From NCBI RefSeq assembly GCF_016213215.1, contig NZ_JACRAW010000049.1:1-44269 (forward strand): a stretch of DNA of 44,269 nucleotides, in the 5' to 3' direction. Numbering within the stretch: the first letter of the stretch is position 1; each line of letters starts with the position of its first letter. The translations under genes and the position numbers were made by a program. This document shows, one piece after another, positions 10,918 through 18,443 of this stretch. The notes below the pieces were generated by a model. It saw only the letters and a program-made list of their open reading frames with translations. It was not told where the DNA came from and searched no databases. This DNA comes from Bradyrhizobium sp. Lineage in GTDB: Bacteria; Pseudomonadota; Alphaproteobacteria; Rhizobiales; Xanthobacteraceae.

Positions 10918-12246
10918 TCAGTTCGGCAACGCCGACTTGCGAGCCGGTCGAACGCCCGCATTCACCGTCACACCGCGCAGGAAGCCGAAGGCGGTGTGCA
11001 GTGCCTTGTCGTCCTTTTCGTCCGGCGGAACATAGGATTGCGAGCCGGTCTGCTCATCGCCGCCGGAACCGGACAGGTGACCTCGCATCGATGCTTCACC
11101 CATGGTATCGGTCCGGCCCTTGAGCTCGTCCGGCACGTCCTGCAACACCTCGATGTCGGGCGCGATGCCCTGGGCCTGAATCGATCGTCCGGAGGGCGTG
11201 TAGTAGCGCGCCGTGGTCAGCGCCAGCGCACCCTTGCGGGTGCCGAGCGGGATGACGGTCTGCACCGAACCCTTGCCGAAGGAACGAGTCCCGATCAGCG
11301 TGGCGCGCTGATGATCGTGCAGCGCGCCCGCCACGATCTCGGAAGCCGAGGCCGAGCCGCCATTGATCAGCACGACCACCGGCTTGCCCTTGGTGAGATC
11401 GCCGCCATGCGCGGTAAAGCGCTGCGTCTCTTCCGGATTGCGACCGCGCGTCGAGACGACTTCGCCGCGCGCCAGGAAAGTGCTGGAGACCGAGACCGCC
11501 TGATCGAGCAGTCCGCCCGGATTGTTGCGGAGGTCCACGACATAGCCGGCAAGCTTCTCCGCCGGAAGCTGCCTGGAGATCTCACCAATTGCCTTGTGCA
11601 GCCCCTCGGTTGTCTGCTCGTTGAACGAAGTGACGCGGATGTAGCCGATGTCGCCCTCGGTGCGATAGCGCACCGGCTTCACATGGATGATTTCGCGGGT
11701 GATCGTGACGTCGAACGGATCCTTGCCCTTGCGCACGATCGTGAGCCTGGTCTTGGTGTTGACGGGGCCCTTCATCTTGGCGACGGCCTGCTCAAGCGTG
11801 AGCCCCTGAACCGCCTCGCCGTCGATCTTGCTGATCAGATCGCCCGATAACAGGCCGGCCTTCGCCGCAGGCGTTTCGTCGATCGGCGCGACGACCTTGA
11901 CGAGGCCATCCTCCATGGTGACCTCGATTCCGAGACCGCCGAACTTGCCGGTGGTCGTCTCCTGCATTTCGCGCCAGGCTTTCTCGTTCATATAGCGCGA
12001 ATGCGGATCGAGCGAGGTAATCATCCCGGTGATCGCGCCTTCGATCAGCTTGGGGTCCTCGGGCTTCTCGACGTAGTCGACCCTCACCCGCTCGAATACC
12101 TCGCCGAACAGATTGAGTTGCGAATAGGCATCCGCGCCCGCCGCTTTCGCCACTGCAGCCAAATGCCCGCCCTGCGGGGTGGTCGCCAGAAAGGTCAGAC
12201 ACGCTCCCGTGAGCGCGCCGAGTGGGAAAAGCAGAATCTTCCGCAT
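10918..12246 (-). CDS. S41 family C-terminal processing peptidase (CtpA type), exported
   Basis: A 442-residue serine protease of the CtpA/Prc group. An N-terminal signal or anchor helix (about residues 3-22) is followed by the S41 N-terminal helical part (VRVDYVEKPEDPKLIEGAI, SLDPHSRYMN), a PDZ domain (about residues 95-185; GGLGIEV, AGLLSGDLISKIDG) and the protease core. The core shows VVDLRNNPGG, the serine motif GGSASASEIVAGAL and the general-base lysine in RSFGKGSVQ, so it looks active. The C-terminal tail is Ser/Gly rich. Bradyrhizobia usually carry another ctpA near obgE and rlmH; if so, this is a second copy, hence no symbol is assigned. It lies 95 bases after the Old Yellow Enzyme gene on the same strand. 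Confidence 0.9.
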   Translation of the reverse strand: MRKILLFPLGALTGACLTFLATTPQGGHLAAVAKAAGADAYSQLNLFGEVFERVRVDYVEKPEDPKLIEGAITGMITSLDPHSRYMNEKAWREMQETTTGKFGGLGIEVTMEDGLVKVVAPIDETPAAKAGLLSGDLISKIDGEAVQGLTLEQAVAKMKGPVNTKTRLTIVRKGKDPFDVTITREIIHVKPVRYRTEGDIGYIRVTSFNEQTTEGLHKAIGEISRQLPAEKLAGYVVDLRNNPGGLLDQAVSVSSTFLARGEVVSTRGRNPEETQRFTAHGGDLTKGKPVVVLINGGSASASEIVAGALHDHQRATLIGTRSFGKGSVQTVIPLGTRKGALALTTARYYTPSGRSIQAQGIAPDIEVLQDVPDELKGRTDTMGEASMRGHLSGSGGDEQTGSQSYVPPDEKDDKALHTAFGFLRGVTVNAGVRPARKSALPN

Positions 12247-12341
12247 GAATGGCGAGCCTTCTGGTTGTTAATTGATTGTTACTTGGGATGCCGATGCAAA
12301 TGGCGATCCGAAAAGCATGTCACAATAGCTTTCTGTTTTCT

Positions 12342-13511
12342 TCAAGGCCGAGTTGTTTCTTCGAGGCCGACTTGCCAGGTGGAGGGCCGCGTGCCGAACC
12401 CGCGCCTGTGCCGTGTACCAAGCCACCAGCCGAATTGCGGTGGAACGTTGCGGAAGGGCGCTTCAACGCCCAACTTGAGGGCCGCATCCATCGGCCAATT
12501 CGGATTGTTGAGGATCTCGCGTCCGACCGCGATCAGGTCCGCTTGTCCGCTGCGCAGGATCCGCTCGGCCTGATCGCCGTGGATGATCAATCCAACGGCC
12601 ATGGTCATGATGTCGGCGTGACCTCGGACATATTCCGCCAGCGGCACCTGATAATTGTATTTGATTTCCTGGCCCAGGATCGGCGCGACGTCGGTGATGC
12701 CGCCGGACGAGCAATCGATCACATCGACGCCCTTGGCCTTCAGGATCTTCGCAAGTCGGGCGCTTTGCTCCGGCCCCCAGCCCGCATTGTCCTCCACCGA
12801 CAAGCGGACGAACAGCGGCTTGTCGTCAGGCCACTGGACCCGAACGGCCTCGGTGATCTCGATCAAGAAGCGCATCCGGTTCAATTCGGATCCACCATAT
12901 TCGTCGGTGCGCTGGTTCGCGCGTTCGGACAGAAATTCGTGCACGAGGTAGCCGTGGGCACCGTGCAACTCGAGAACATCGAACCCGGCCTCGCGCGCCC
13001 GCCGCGCCGCCTCGCCCCAAGCCAGCACGAGGTCCTTGATTTCCTGCCGCTCCATCGCGCGCGGCACCGGCCACTTCTCGCTGTGGGCAATCGCGCTGGG
13101 CGCCACCGGTGTCCACGCGTCCCAGTCGTCGATGTCGGGCGTTCGTGGCAGCGGCCCGTCGCCCTCCCAGGGCCGCCTTGCGCGCGCCTTGCGGCCGGAA
13201 TGGCCGAGCTGAATGCCGGCGGCCGCGTTCTGCTCCTTGATGAATTTTGCCAGCCGCCGCAGCGGCTCGATGAACCCGTCGTCCCAGATCCCGAGATCGC
13301 CCACCGTGCCGCAGCCGCGCCGCTCGACCTTGGTGGATTCGACGATCACAAGGCCGGCGCCGCCGGCCGCAAACTTGCCGGCGTTCATCAGGTGCCAGTC
13401 CGTCGGGAAGCCCTTCACCGCGGAGTATTGGTGCATCGGCGGCACCACGATCCGGTTGCGCAAGGTCAGGTCCCGGATCGTCAGCGGCGAAAACAGCAGG
13501 ATTGCGGACAT
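12342..13511 (-). CDS. NADH:flavin oxidoreductase, Old Yellow Enzyme family (YqjM-like)
   Basis: A 389-residue FMN-dependent TIM-barrel ene-reductase, expected to reduce activated C=C bonds with NAD(P)H. It shows FSPLTIRDLTLRNRIVV at the start, QLGHSGRKA (101-109), the substrate-binding pair His183 and His186 in LELHGAHGYL, FLSERANQRTDEYGGS and the FMN phosphate region DLIAVGREILNNPNW. In YqjM-type enzymes PMCMY carries a Cys that tunes the flavin; here the sequence is PPMHQY, so His27 replaces the Cys while the Tyr (29) is kept. It is transcribed divergently from the alpha-hydroxy-acid oxidase gene, with 181 bases between, and ahead of ctpA. The natural substrate is unknown. Confidence 0.92.
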   Translation of the reverse strand: MSAILLFSPLTIRDLTLRNRIVVPPMHQYSAVKGFPTDWHLMNAGKFAAGGAGLVIVESTKVERRGCGTVGDLGIWDDGFIEPLRRLAKFIKEQNAAAGIQLGHSGRKARARRPWEGDGPLPRTPDIDDWDAWTPVAPSAIAHSEKWPVPRAMERQEIKDLVLAWGEAARRAREAGFDVLELHGAHGYLVHEFLSERANQRTDEYGGSELNRMRFLIEITEAVRVQWPDDKPLFVRLSVEDNAGWGPEQSARLAKILKAKGVDVIDCSSGGITDVAPILGQEIKYNYQVPLAEYVRGHADIMTMAVGLIIHGDQAERILRSGQADLIAVGREILNNPNWPMDAALKLGVEAPFRNVPPQFGWWLGTRHRRGFGTRPSTWQVGLEETTRP

Positions 13512-13692
13512 GACGTTCCCTCGAAGCGCACGCGTTCTGGACGGGATCCCCTGACGATATACGGACCGCGAGGCGCGGCATAGCCGGCGATCCTCGGCAA
13601 GACCGCCCGGAAGCCATGCAATTTAGGGATAGTATCGGGTCGCCGGACGCGATAGGCGATGGAAAAGCCGCATCACATTTCGGGAGGGAAGA

Positions 13693-14826
13693 ATGAACGA
13701 GACGCCCCGCATCCAGCCATCCAGGAATGTCGAACTCGGCGCCAGCGACGAGCCGTTCCAGAACCTGCACGAATTCATCCGGAAAGCGCGGGCCAATCTC
13801 AACCAGAATGCCTGGGACTATATCATCGGCGCCACGGAGACCGAGACCACCCTGCGCCGCAACCGGATGGCGCTTGACGAGATTGCGTTCCGGCCGCGCG
13901 TCCTGCGCGACGTCCGGCACGTTGATGCCTCTGTCGAGAAGCTCGGTCGCAAATTGCGCCTGCCGGTGGTGCTGGCACCGGTCGGTGCGCTGGAGATCTT
14001 TGATCCCGCGGGAGCCGCTGCCGTCGCGCGCGCGGCCGGCAGGTTTGGCGCGGCGCACATGTTGAGCTCTGTTTCCGAGCCCGGCCTGGAGAAGGTCGCG
14101 CAAGCCGCGCCGGACGCATTGCGCTTCTACCAGCTCTATGTTCGCGGCGACGATGATTTTGTCGAGGAGGTCGTCAGCCGCGCGGTCGCGAACAAATATG
14201 CCGGCTTCTGCCTGACGGTCGATACCGCCCATTACAGCCGCCGTGAACGTGACATCGCCAAGCGGTACGTTCGCGAGAGCCGGCTGCGCGCCACTGGCGG
14301 CGATTACCAGAAGGGTCTCAATTGGCGTACGGTCAAGCTGATCAAGGACAGGTTCAACATACCCCTGATCATCAAGGGCATCGCCACCGCGGAAGACGCG
14401 CTGCTCGCGCTCGACCATGGCGTGGACTGGATCTACGTCTCCAACCACGGCGGACGGCAGCTCGATCACGGACGCGGCGCGATGCATGTGTTGCCGGAGA
14501 TCGTCGACGCGGTGAAAGGCCGGGCCAGGATCATCGTCGACGGCAGTTTCTGCCGTGGCACGGACGTCGTGAAGGCGATCGCTTCCGGCGCCGATCTTGT
14601 CGGCATCGGCCGCCTGCAATGCTGGGCGCTGGCGGCAGCCGGTGAAGCCGGCGTCGAGCGAATGCTGGAGCTGCTCGAGGACGAGGTGATCCGGTGCCTC
14701 GGCCTGCTCGGCGCGACTTCATTCGCGGAGGTCGACAGAACCTTCCTGCATCCGGCGGCGGCGACCAACCTGCCGGACGTATTCAGCGCGTTCCCGCTGC
14801 TCGATGTCGAGCCCTATCGCTACTAG
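13693..14826 (+). CDS. FMN-dependent alpha-hydroxy-acid oxidase/dehydrogenase
   Basis: A 377-residue protein of the glycolate oxidase, lactate dehydrogenase (LldD) and mandelate dehydrogenase family, which oxidises 2-hydroxy acids to 2-keto acids. Catalytic residues by analogy with glycolate oxidase are all present: WDYIIGA near residue 41, Tyr149 in FYQLYV, Lys228 in LIIKGI, and His252 and Arg255 in SNHGGRQLD. The FMN phosphate loops IVDGSFCRGTDVVKA and VGIGR follow. Substrate (lactate, glycolate or another acid) cannot be decided. The usual membrane-binding insertion of LldD is not obvious, so a soluble oxidase is likely. A strong GGGAGG lies 5 bases before the ATG. The HAD gene follows almost without a gap. 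Confidence 0.92.
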   Translation: MNETPRIQPSRNVELGASDEPFQNLHEFIRKARANLNQNAWDYIIGATETETTLRRNRMALDEIAFRPRVLRDVRHVDASVEKLGRKLRLPVVLAPVGALEIFDPAGAAAVARAAGRFGAAHMLSSVSEPGLEKVAQAAPDALRFYQLYVRGDDDFVEEVVSRAVANKYAGFCLTVDTAHYSRRERDIAKRYVRESRLRATGGDYQKGLNWRTVKLIKDRFNIPLIIKGIATAEDALLALDHGVDWIYVSNHGGRQLDHGRGAMHVLPEIVDAVKGRARIIVDGSFCRGTDVVKAIASGADLVGIGRLQCWALAAAGEAGVERMLELLEDEVIRCLGLLGATSFAEVDRTFLHPAAATNLPDVFSAFPLLDVEPYRY

Positions 14827-14835
14827 AGGGTGTTC

Positions 14836-15474
14836 GTGGACGCGATGACCTTTCCCAGTTTCACCCCCGGCGCGGCCGATGCGCTGCTGTTCGATCTCGG
14901 CCACGTCGTGCTCAACGTCGATTTCGAAAAGGCGATCGTGTGCTGGGCCGGCCATGCGGGCTGCGAGCCGGCAGCGATCGTCTCGCGCTTCGTGCGTGAC
15001 GAGGCCTACCAGCACCACGAGACCGGCACGATCAGCGACGAGGCCTATTTTGACTCGTTGCGCGCTTCGCTCGGGATCTCGATCACGCACGAGCAGTTCC
15101 TGGAAGGCTGGAACGCGATCTTCGCCGGTGAAATGCCGGATATCGCATCCCTGCTCGCGCGCGCGGCCAGGCGCCTGCCGCTCTACGCCTTTTCCAACAC
15201 CAACCGGCCGCATGTTGAGTATTTCTCCAAGGAATATGCCGACCTGCTCAGCCATTTCCGCGAGCTGTTCCTGTCCTCGACCATGGGGCTTCGCAAGCCG
15301 GATGCCGAGGCCTACGATCACGTGGTGAAAGCGATCGGCGTGCCGGCGCAGCGCATCGTGTTCTTCGACGATCTTGCCGAGAACGTCCGGGGCGCCCGCG
15401 CCCGCGGACTGACCGCGGTTCACGTCACCTCCTCCGCCGACATTGCCAACGCGCTGAGCGCGCTCGGCATCTAG
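14836..15474 (+). CDS. HAD-superfamily hydrolase (subfamily IA, YihX-like phosphatase)
   Basis: A 212-residue HAD phosphatase. Motif I is LLFDLGHVVLNVDF, motif II FSNTN, motif III the Lys in GLRKPDAEAY and motif IV VFFDDLAEN. Motif I keeps the nucleophile Asp but has Gly where most HAD phosphatases have the second Asp; this DLGxV form is the one seen in YihX-type sugar-phosphate phosphatases. The start is uncertain. AGAGGG at 14825-14830 favours the GTG at 14836; a GTG at 14830 would overlap that site, and an ATG lies at 14845. It begins only nine bases after the oxidase stop, so the two are almost surely co-expressed. A phosphatase next to a glycolate-type oxidase recalls phosphoglycolate handling, but that is inference only. 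Confidence 0.85.
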   Translation: MDAMTFPSFTPGAADALLFDLGHVVLNVDFEKAIVCWAGHAGCEPAAIVSRFVRDEAYQHHETGTISDEAYFDSLRASLGISITHEQFLEGWNAIFAGEMPDIASLLARAARRLPLYAFSNTNRPHVEYFSKEYADLLSHFRELFLSSTMGLRKPDAEAYDHVVKAIGVPAQRIVFFDDLAENVRGARARGLTAVHVTSSADIANALSALGI

Positions 15475-15595
15475 GCGGCTTGATCACCCGCCTGCGCGGA
15501 ATGGCCATCACCGCGCGTTTTGCCTCCAGGCCCGCACTCGGCTAGAAGGCAACCGCGATGTCTGGTCGAGCCGTTCGCTAGTCAAGGAGTTCGCC

Positions 15596-16807
15596 GTGGC
15601 CCTCATGCCGGTTGCCGACGCACTTGCCGCAGTCATTGCGGGCGCCGAGCCGTTGCCGGAAGAACTGGCGGCGCTGGATGAAGCCTGGCACCGCGTGCTG
15701 GCGCGCGACGTCGCTGCGCTGCGTACGCAGCCGCCGCAGGCCATGTCCGCGATGGACGGCTATGCGGTGCGCTTCGAGGATGCGGCACGAGCCAACACCC
15801 GGCTGAAGGTCATCGGCGAAGTGGCCGCCGGCCGGCCGTTCGAGGGATCGGTCGGCGCCGGCCAGGCGCTCCGCATCTTCACCGGCGGCGTGATCCCCAA
15901 AGGGGCGGACGCGGTGGTGATCCAGGAGGACACCGTCGCCGGTGGTGACGACGTGACCATCACCCAACCGGCGGTCCGGGGCCGGCACATCCGCCCGGCC
16001 GGCATCGACTTCCGGGAGGGCGAAGTCCTGCTCAGGAAGGGGACCCTCCTGACCGAACGCGACGTTGCGCTCGCCGCCGGGATGAATCATCCTAACCTTT
16101 TCGTGCACCGCCGGCCGAAGGTGGCTCTGCTGGCCACCGGCGACGAGTTGGTCATGCCGGGCAGCGCGGCGGGTCCCGGGCAGATCGTCCACTCAAACGG
16201 TTATGCACTGCGTGCCCTCGCCCGCGCCGAGGGGGCCGAGACAATCGATCTCGGGATTGCCGCCGATACCATCGAAGCGACCACCGCGGGTATCCGCGCT
16301 GCGCGCGAGTCAGGTGCCGACATCCTGGTCACAAGCGGGGGCGCCTCGGTCGGCGACCATGACATGGTCAAGCCGGCGCTCGAGGCCGAAGGCATCTCGA
16401 TGACCTTCTGGAAGATCGCCATCCGGCCCGGCAAGCCGATGATGCATGGCCGGCTCGGCGCAATGCGGGTGATCGGACTGCCCGGCAATCCCGTTTCGTC
16501 CTACGTCTGTGCCTTCCTGTTCCTGGTGCCGCTGATTCGAGCCCTCTCCGGAAGAACGGCGGTTCACCACCGGCGCGAGACGGCCGTTCTCGGCCGCGAC
16601 ATCGACGCCAACGACGTTCGCGAGGACTACGTTCGCGCGCGCCTGGACCAGCGTTCGGACGGCGCGCTGGTGGCAACGCCGGTCAATCACCAGGACAGCT
16701 CGCTGCTCGCGAATCTGGCTGCAGCACAGGCACTCCTCGTCCGGCACCCGCACGCGCCGGCGGCCTCGGCGGGCACGCCGTGCGAGGTGCTGCGGCTGCC
16801 CATCTGA
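15596..16807 (+). CDS. moeA: Molybdopterin molybdotransferase
   Basis: MoeA inserts molybdate into adenylylated molybdopterin. The 403-residue protein has the family landmarks: QAMSAMDGYAVR near residue 50, RIFTGGVIPKGADAVVIQED near residue 95, ALLATGDEL, SGGASVGDHDMVKPAL, the active-site IRPGKPMMHGRL and GLPGNPVSSYVCAFLFLVPLI near residue 300, then domain IV. The start is a GTG, chosen because AAGGAG lies six bases before it. In related genomes I recall moeA directly after moaC; here it stands 4.8 kb away and probably has its own promoter in the 121 bases after the HAD gene, which show nothing else. lexA follows on the same strand. Confidence 0.96.
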   Translation: MALMPVADALAAVIAGAEPLPEELAALDEAWHRVLARDVAALRTQPPQAMSAMDGYAVRFEDAARANTRLKVIGEVAAGRPFEGSVGAGQALRIFTGGVIPKGADAVVIQEDTVAGGDDVTITQPAVRGRHIRPAGIDFREGEVLLRKGTLLTERDVALAAGMNHPNLFVHRRPKVALLATGDELVMPGSAAGPGQIVHSNGYALRALARAEGAETIDLGIAADTIEATTAGIRAARESGADILVTSGGASVGDHDMVKPALEAEGISMTFWKIAIRPGKPMMHGRLGAMRVIGLPGNPVSSYVCAFLFLVPLIRALSGRTAVHHRRETAVLGRDIDANDVREDYVRARLDQRSDGALVATPVNHQDSSLLANLAAAQALLVRHPHAPAASAGTPCEVLRLPI

Positions 16808-16866
16808 ACGCGTCTGGCGACGAGTTCCAGAACTTCCTCGCGTTCACCCTAAATTAAATGATTGCG

Positions 16867-16908
16867 GAACACATATCGAACATATAGTGTCCGTTCATGA
16901 TTTGTTTC
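16867..16908 (+). promoter_or_regulatory. Paired LexA (SOS) boxes upstream of lexA
   Basis: GAAC-N7-GAAC lies at 16867-16881; it is the complement of the alphaproteobacterial LexA box GTTC-N7-GTTC. A second near-match in the other orientation, GTTC-N7-GTTT, lies at 16893-16907. They sit between moeA and lexA, about 85-125 bases before the preferred lexA start. They predict that LexA represses its own gene. The exact -35 and -10 boxes are not clear in this AT-richer stretch. Confidence 0.7.
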
Positions 16909-16991
16909 GAGTATTTGGCAGTCTGAGTGGGACCTAGCTGAATCCGATGTCGCGGAATCGAAGCGACACCAACGTTGAGGATCTGGTCGAG

Positions 16992-17678
16992 ATGTTAACA
17001 CGCAAGCAATACGAGCTCCTGCGCTTCATCAGCGAGCGTCTGAAGGAATCGGGCGTGCCGCCCTCCTTCGACGAGATGAAGGATGCGCTCGATCTGCGGT
17101 CGAAGTCCGGGATTCACCGGCTGATCACTGCCCTGGAGGAGCGCGGCTTTATCCGCCGCCTGCCCAATCGCGCCCGTGCCATCGAGGTGATCAAGCTGCC
17201 CGAGTTGGCGGCGGCCGGCAGCCGCCGCGGCTTCACCCCCAGCGTCATCGAAGGCAATCTCGGCAAGGGGAGATCGAGCGCCGACGAAGGCGAGCGCCCC
17301 GTGGCTGTACCGGTGATGGGCCGCATCGCCGCCGGTACGCCGATCGAGGCCCTGCAGACGCGCAGCCACACCATCAGCGTGCCGCCCGACATGCTCGGCC
17401 CCGGCGAACACTATGCGCTCGAAGTCCGCGGCGATTCCATGGTCGATGCCGGTATCCTCGACGGGGATACGGTGCTGGTCCAGCGCAACGAGACGGCAAA
17501 CACCGGCGACATCGTCGTGGCGCTGATTGACGACGAGGAGGCGACGCTGAAGCGGTTCCGCCGCCGCGGCGCTTCGATCGCGCTCGAGCCTGCCAACACT
17601 GCCTATGAGGTTCGCATCCTGCCCCCCAACCGGGTGAAGATCCAGGGCCGGCTGATCGGGCTCTATCGCAAGTACTGA
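16992..17678 (+). CDS. lexA: SOS response repressor LexA
   Basis: LexA represses DNA-damage genes until RecA stimulates its self-cleavage. The 228-residue protein starts [13 protein letters not shown] with a winged-helix DNA-binding domain (residues 1-65; [35 protein letters not shown]). The S24 protease domain has the cleavage bond Ala114-Gly115 in GRIAAGTP, Ser149 in [10 protein letters not shown] and Lys187 in EATLKRF, so it should be active. I chose the ATG at 16992 because rhizobial LexA proteins begin MLTRKQ; an in-frame ATG at 16947 would add 15 residues, and neither has a strong Shine-Dalgarno. Paired LexA boxes upstream suggest self-regulation. Confidence 0.96.
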   Translation: MLTRKQYELLRFISERLKESGVPPSFDEMKDALDLRSKSGIHRLITALEERGFIRRLPNRARAIEVIKLPELAAAGSRRGFTPSVIEGNLGKGRSSADEGERPVAVPVMGRIAAGTPIEALQTRSHTISVPPDMLGPGEHYALEVRGDSMVDAGILDGDTVLVQRNETANTGDIVVALIDDEEATLKRFRRRGASIALEPANTAYEVRILPPNRVKIQGRLIGLYRKY

Positions 17679-17689
17679 GGAACGCCGCG

Positions 17690-17717
17690 GCACGCCAGAG
17701 ATGGCACGCCAGAGATG
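17690..17717 (+). repeat. 14-bp perfect tandem duplication after lexA
   Basis: GCACGCCAGAGATG occurs twice in a row, starting 12 bases after the lexA stop. It looks like a small slippage duplication. The rest of the 295-base gap to the next gene is AT-richer and holds a GAGAC-N4-GTCTC inverted repeat at 17919-17932, but no gene that I can see. Confidence 0.8.
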
Positions 17718-17973
17718 AAGGCTGCACGGGGCGATCCCGCCTCGGCAACCTGTCGTCGCCGCGAAACGTCACGAAAGCGAACCAAGTAAGACTCGCTACC
17801 GCTTACTTTGTTCCAAAAAATACGACCCGCATCGAAAAAGATATTGTGATGGCCCTGCGCGCGCGAGAGCCGCAGATTTGCCCATAACCAAGCAAAATCT
17901 TTGAAGCTCACCCTGATAGAGACCTGCGTCTCGGGGGCGTTGGTCGCTATCTCTTATACGAGGAGCACCTCCG

Positions 17974-18402
17974 ATGTGTGATTATAGCCTGCACGCCGTT
18001 GCTTCCCGCCCCGCCCAAGTGGGCGAGACACTTGTCACCACGACCTTCCGCGGCACATCGACACGCGGCTTTGCCTCGGAAAACGATCCTGCAGTGGCCG
18101 TCTGTCTCCTGCCGGGCACCGAATTGGCCTTCACCGAGAACGTTCGCTACGACAACCGCTGGATCTGGACCAGGACGGTCAACTCCCGCGTCGGCAAGTT
18201 CGGCAAGATCGATCCGCACGTTCCCGACCGCCACCATGACGCGATCGAGTTTCCGGACGGACACTCCGTGCTGGTGACCCAGCTGGTCGAAGGACAGCGC
18301 GCCACCGTGCTCCAGTTGCCCGTAACCCAGCCGGTAAGCGAACCGAAGAAGCAGCCGGCCGCCCGGACGCAGGGCACGACGACGTCACTGCCGATCGGCT
18401 GA
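17974..18402 (+). CDS. Hypothetical protein, conserved in appearance, function unknown
   Basis: I do not recognise a named domain in this 142-residue protein. It starts MCDYSLHAVASRPAQVGE and has a compact, mostly beta-like body with VAVCLLPGTELAF, NRWIWTRTVN and DRHHDAIEFPDGHSVLVTQL, then a Pro/Lys/Thr-rich disordered tail from about residue 115. Cys2 and Cys44 and the HH pair (about residues 88-89) are the residues most likely to matter if there is chemistry. There is no signal peptide. A clear AGGAG eight bases before the ATG (17961-17965), and normal codon use for the genome, support a real gene. I believe similar proteins occur in bradyrhizobia, but I could not check. It is convergent with comEC. 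Confidence 0.75.
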   Translation: MCDYSLHAVASRPAQVGETLVTTTFRGTSTRGFASENDPAVAVCLLPGTELAFTENVRYDNRWIWTRTVNSRVGKFGKIDPHVPDRHHDAIEFPDGHSVLVTQLVEGQRATVLQLPVTQPVSEPKKQPAARTQGTTTSLPIG

Positions 18403-18420
18403 CCGTGTCATAATCGCCGC

Positions 18421-18437
18421 GGCTCTGGGCAAGAGCC
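18421..18437. terminator. Weak hairpin between the convergent hypothetical gene and comEC
   Basis: GGCTCT and AGAGCC form a 6-bp stem around GGGCA in the 41-base gap between two convergent genes. The T-run is poor on both sides, so it is at best a weak terminator. Confidence 0.35.
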
Positions 18438-18443
18438 TCCGGC

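Noticed and set aside
12826..14619. 597-codon minus-strand frame across the OYE and oxidase genes
   Set aside because: It overlaps two clear genes in other frames or strand and has no recognisable motif.
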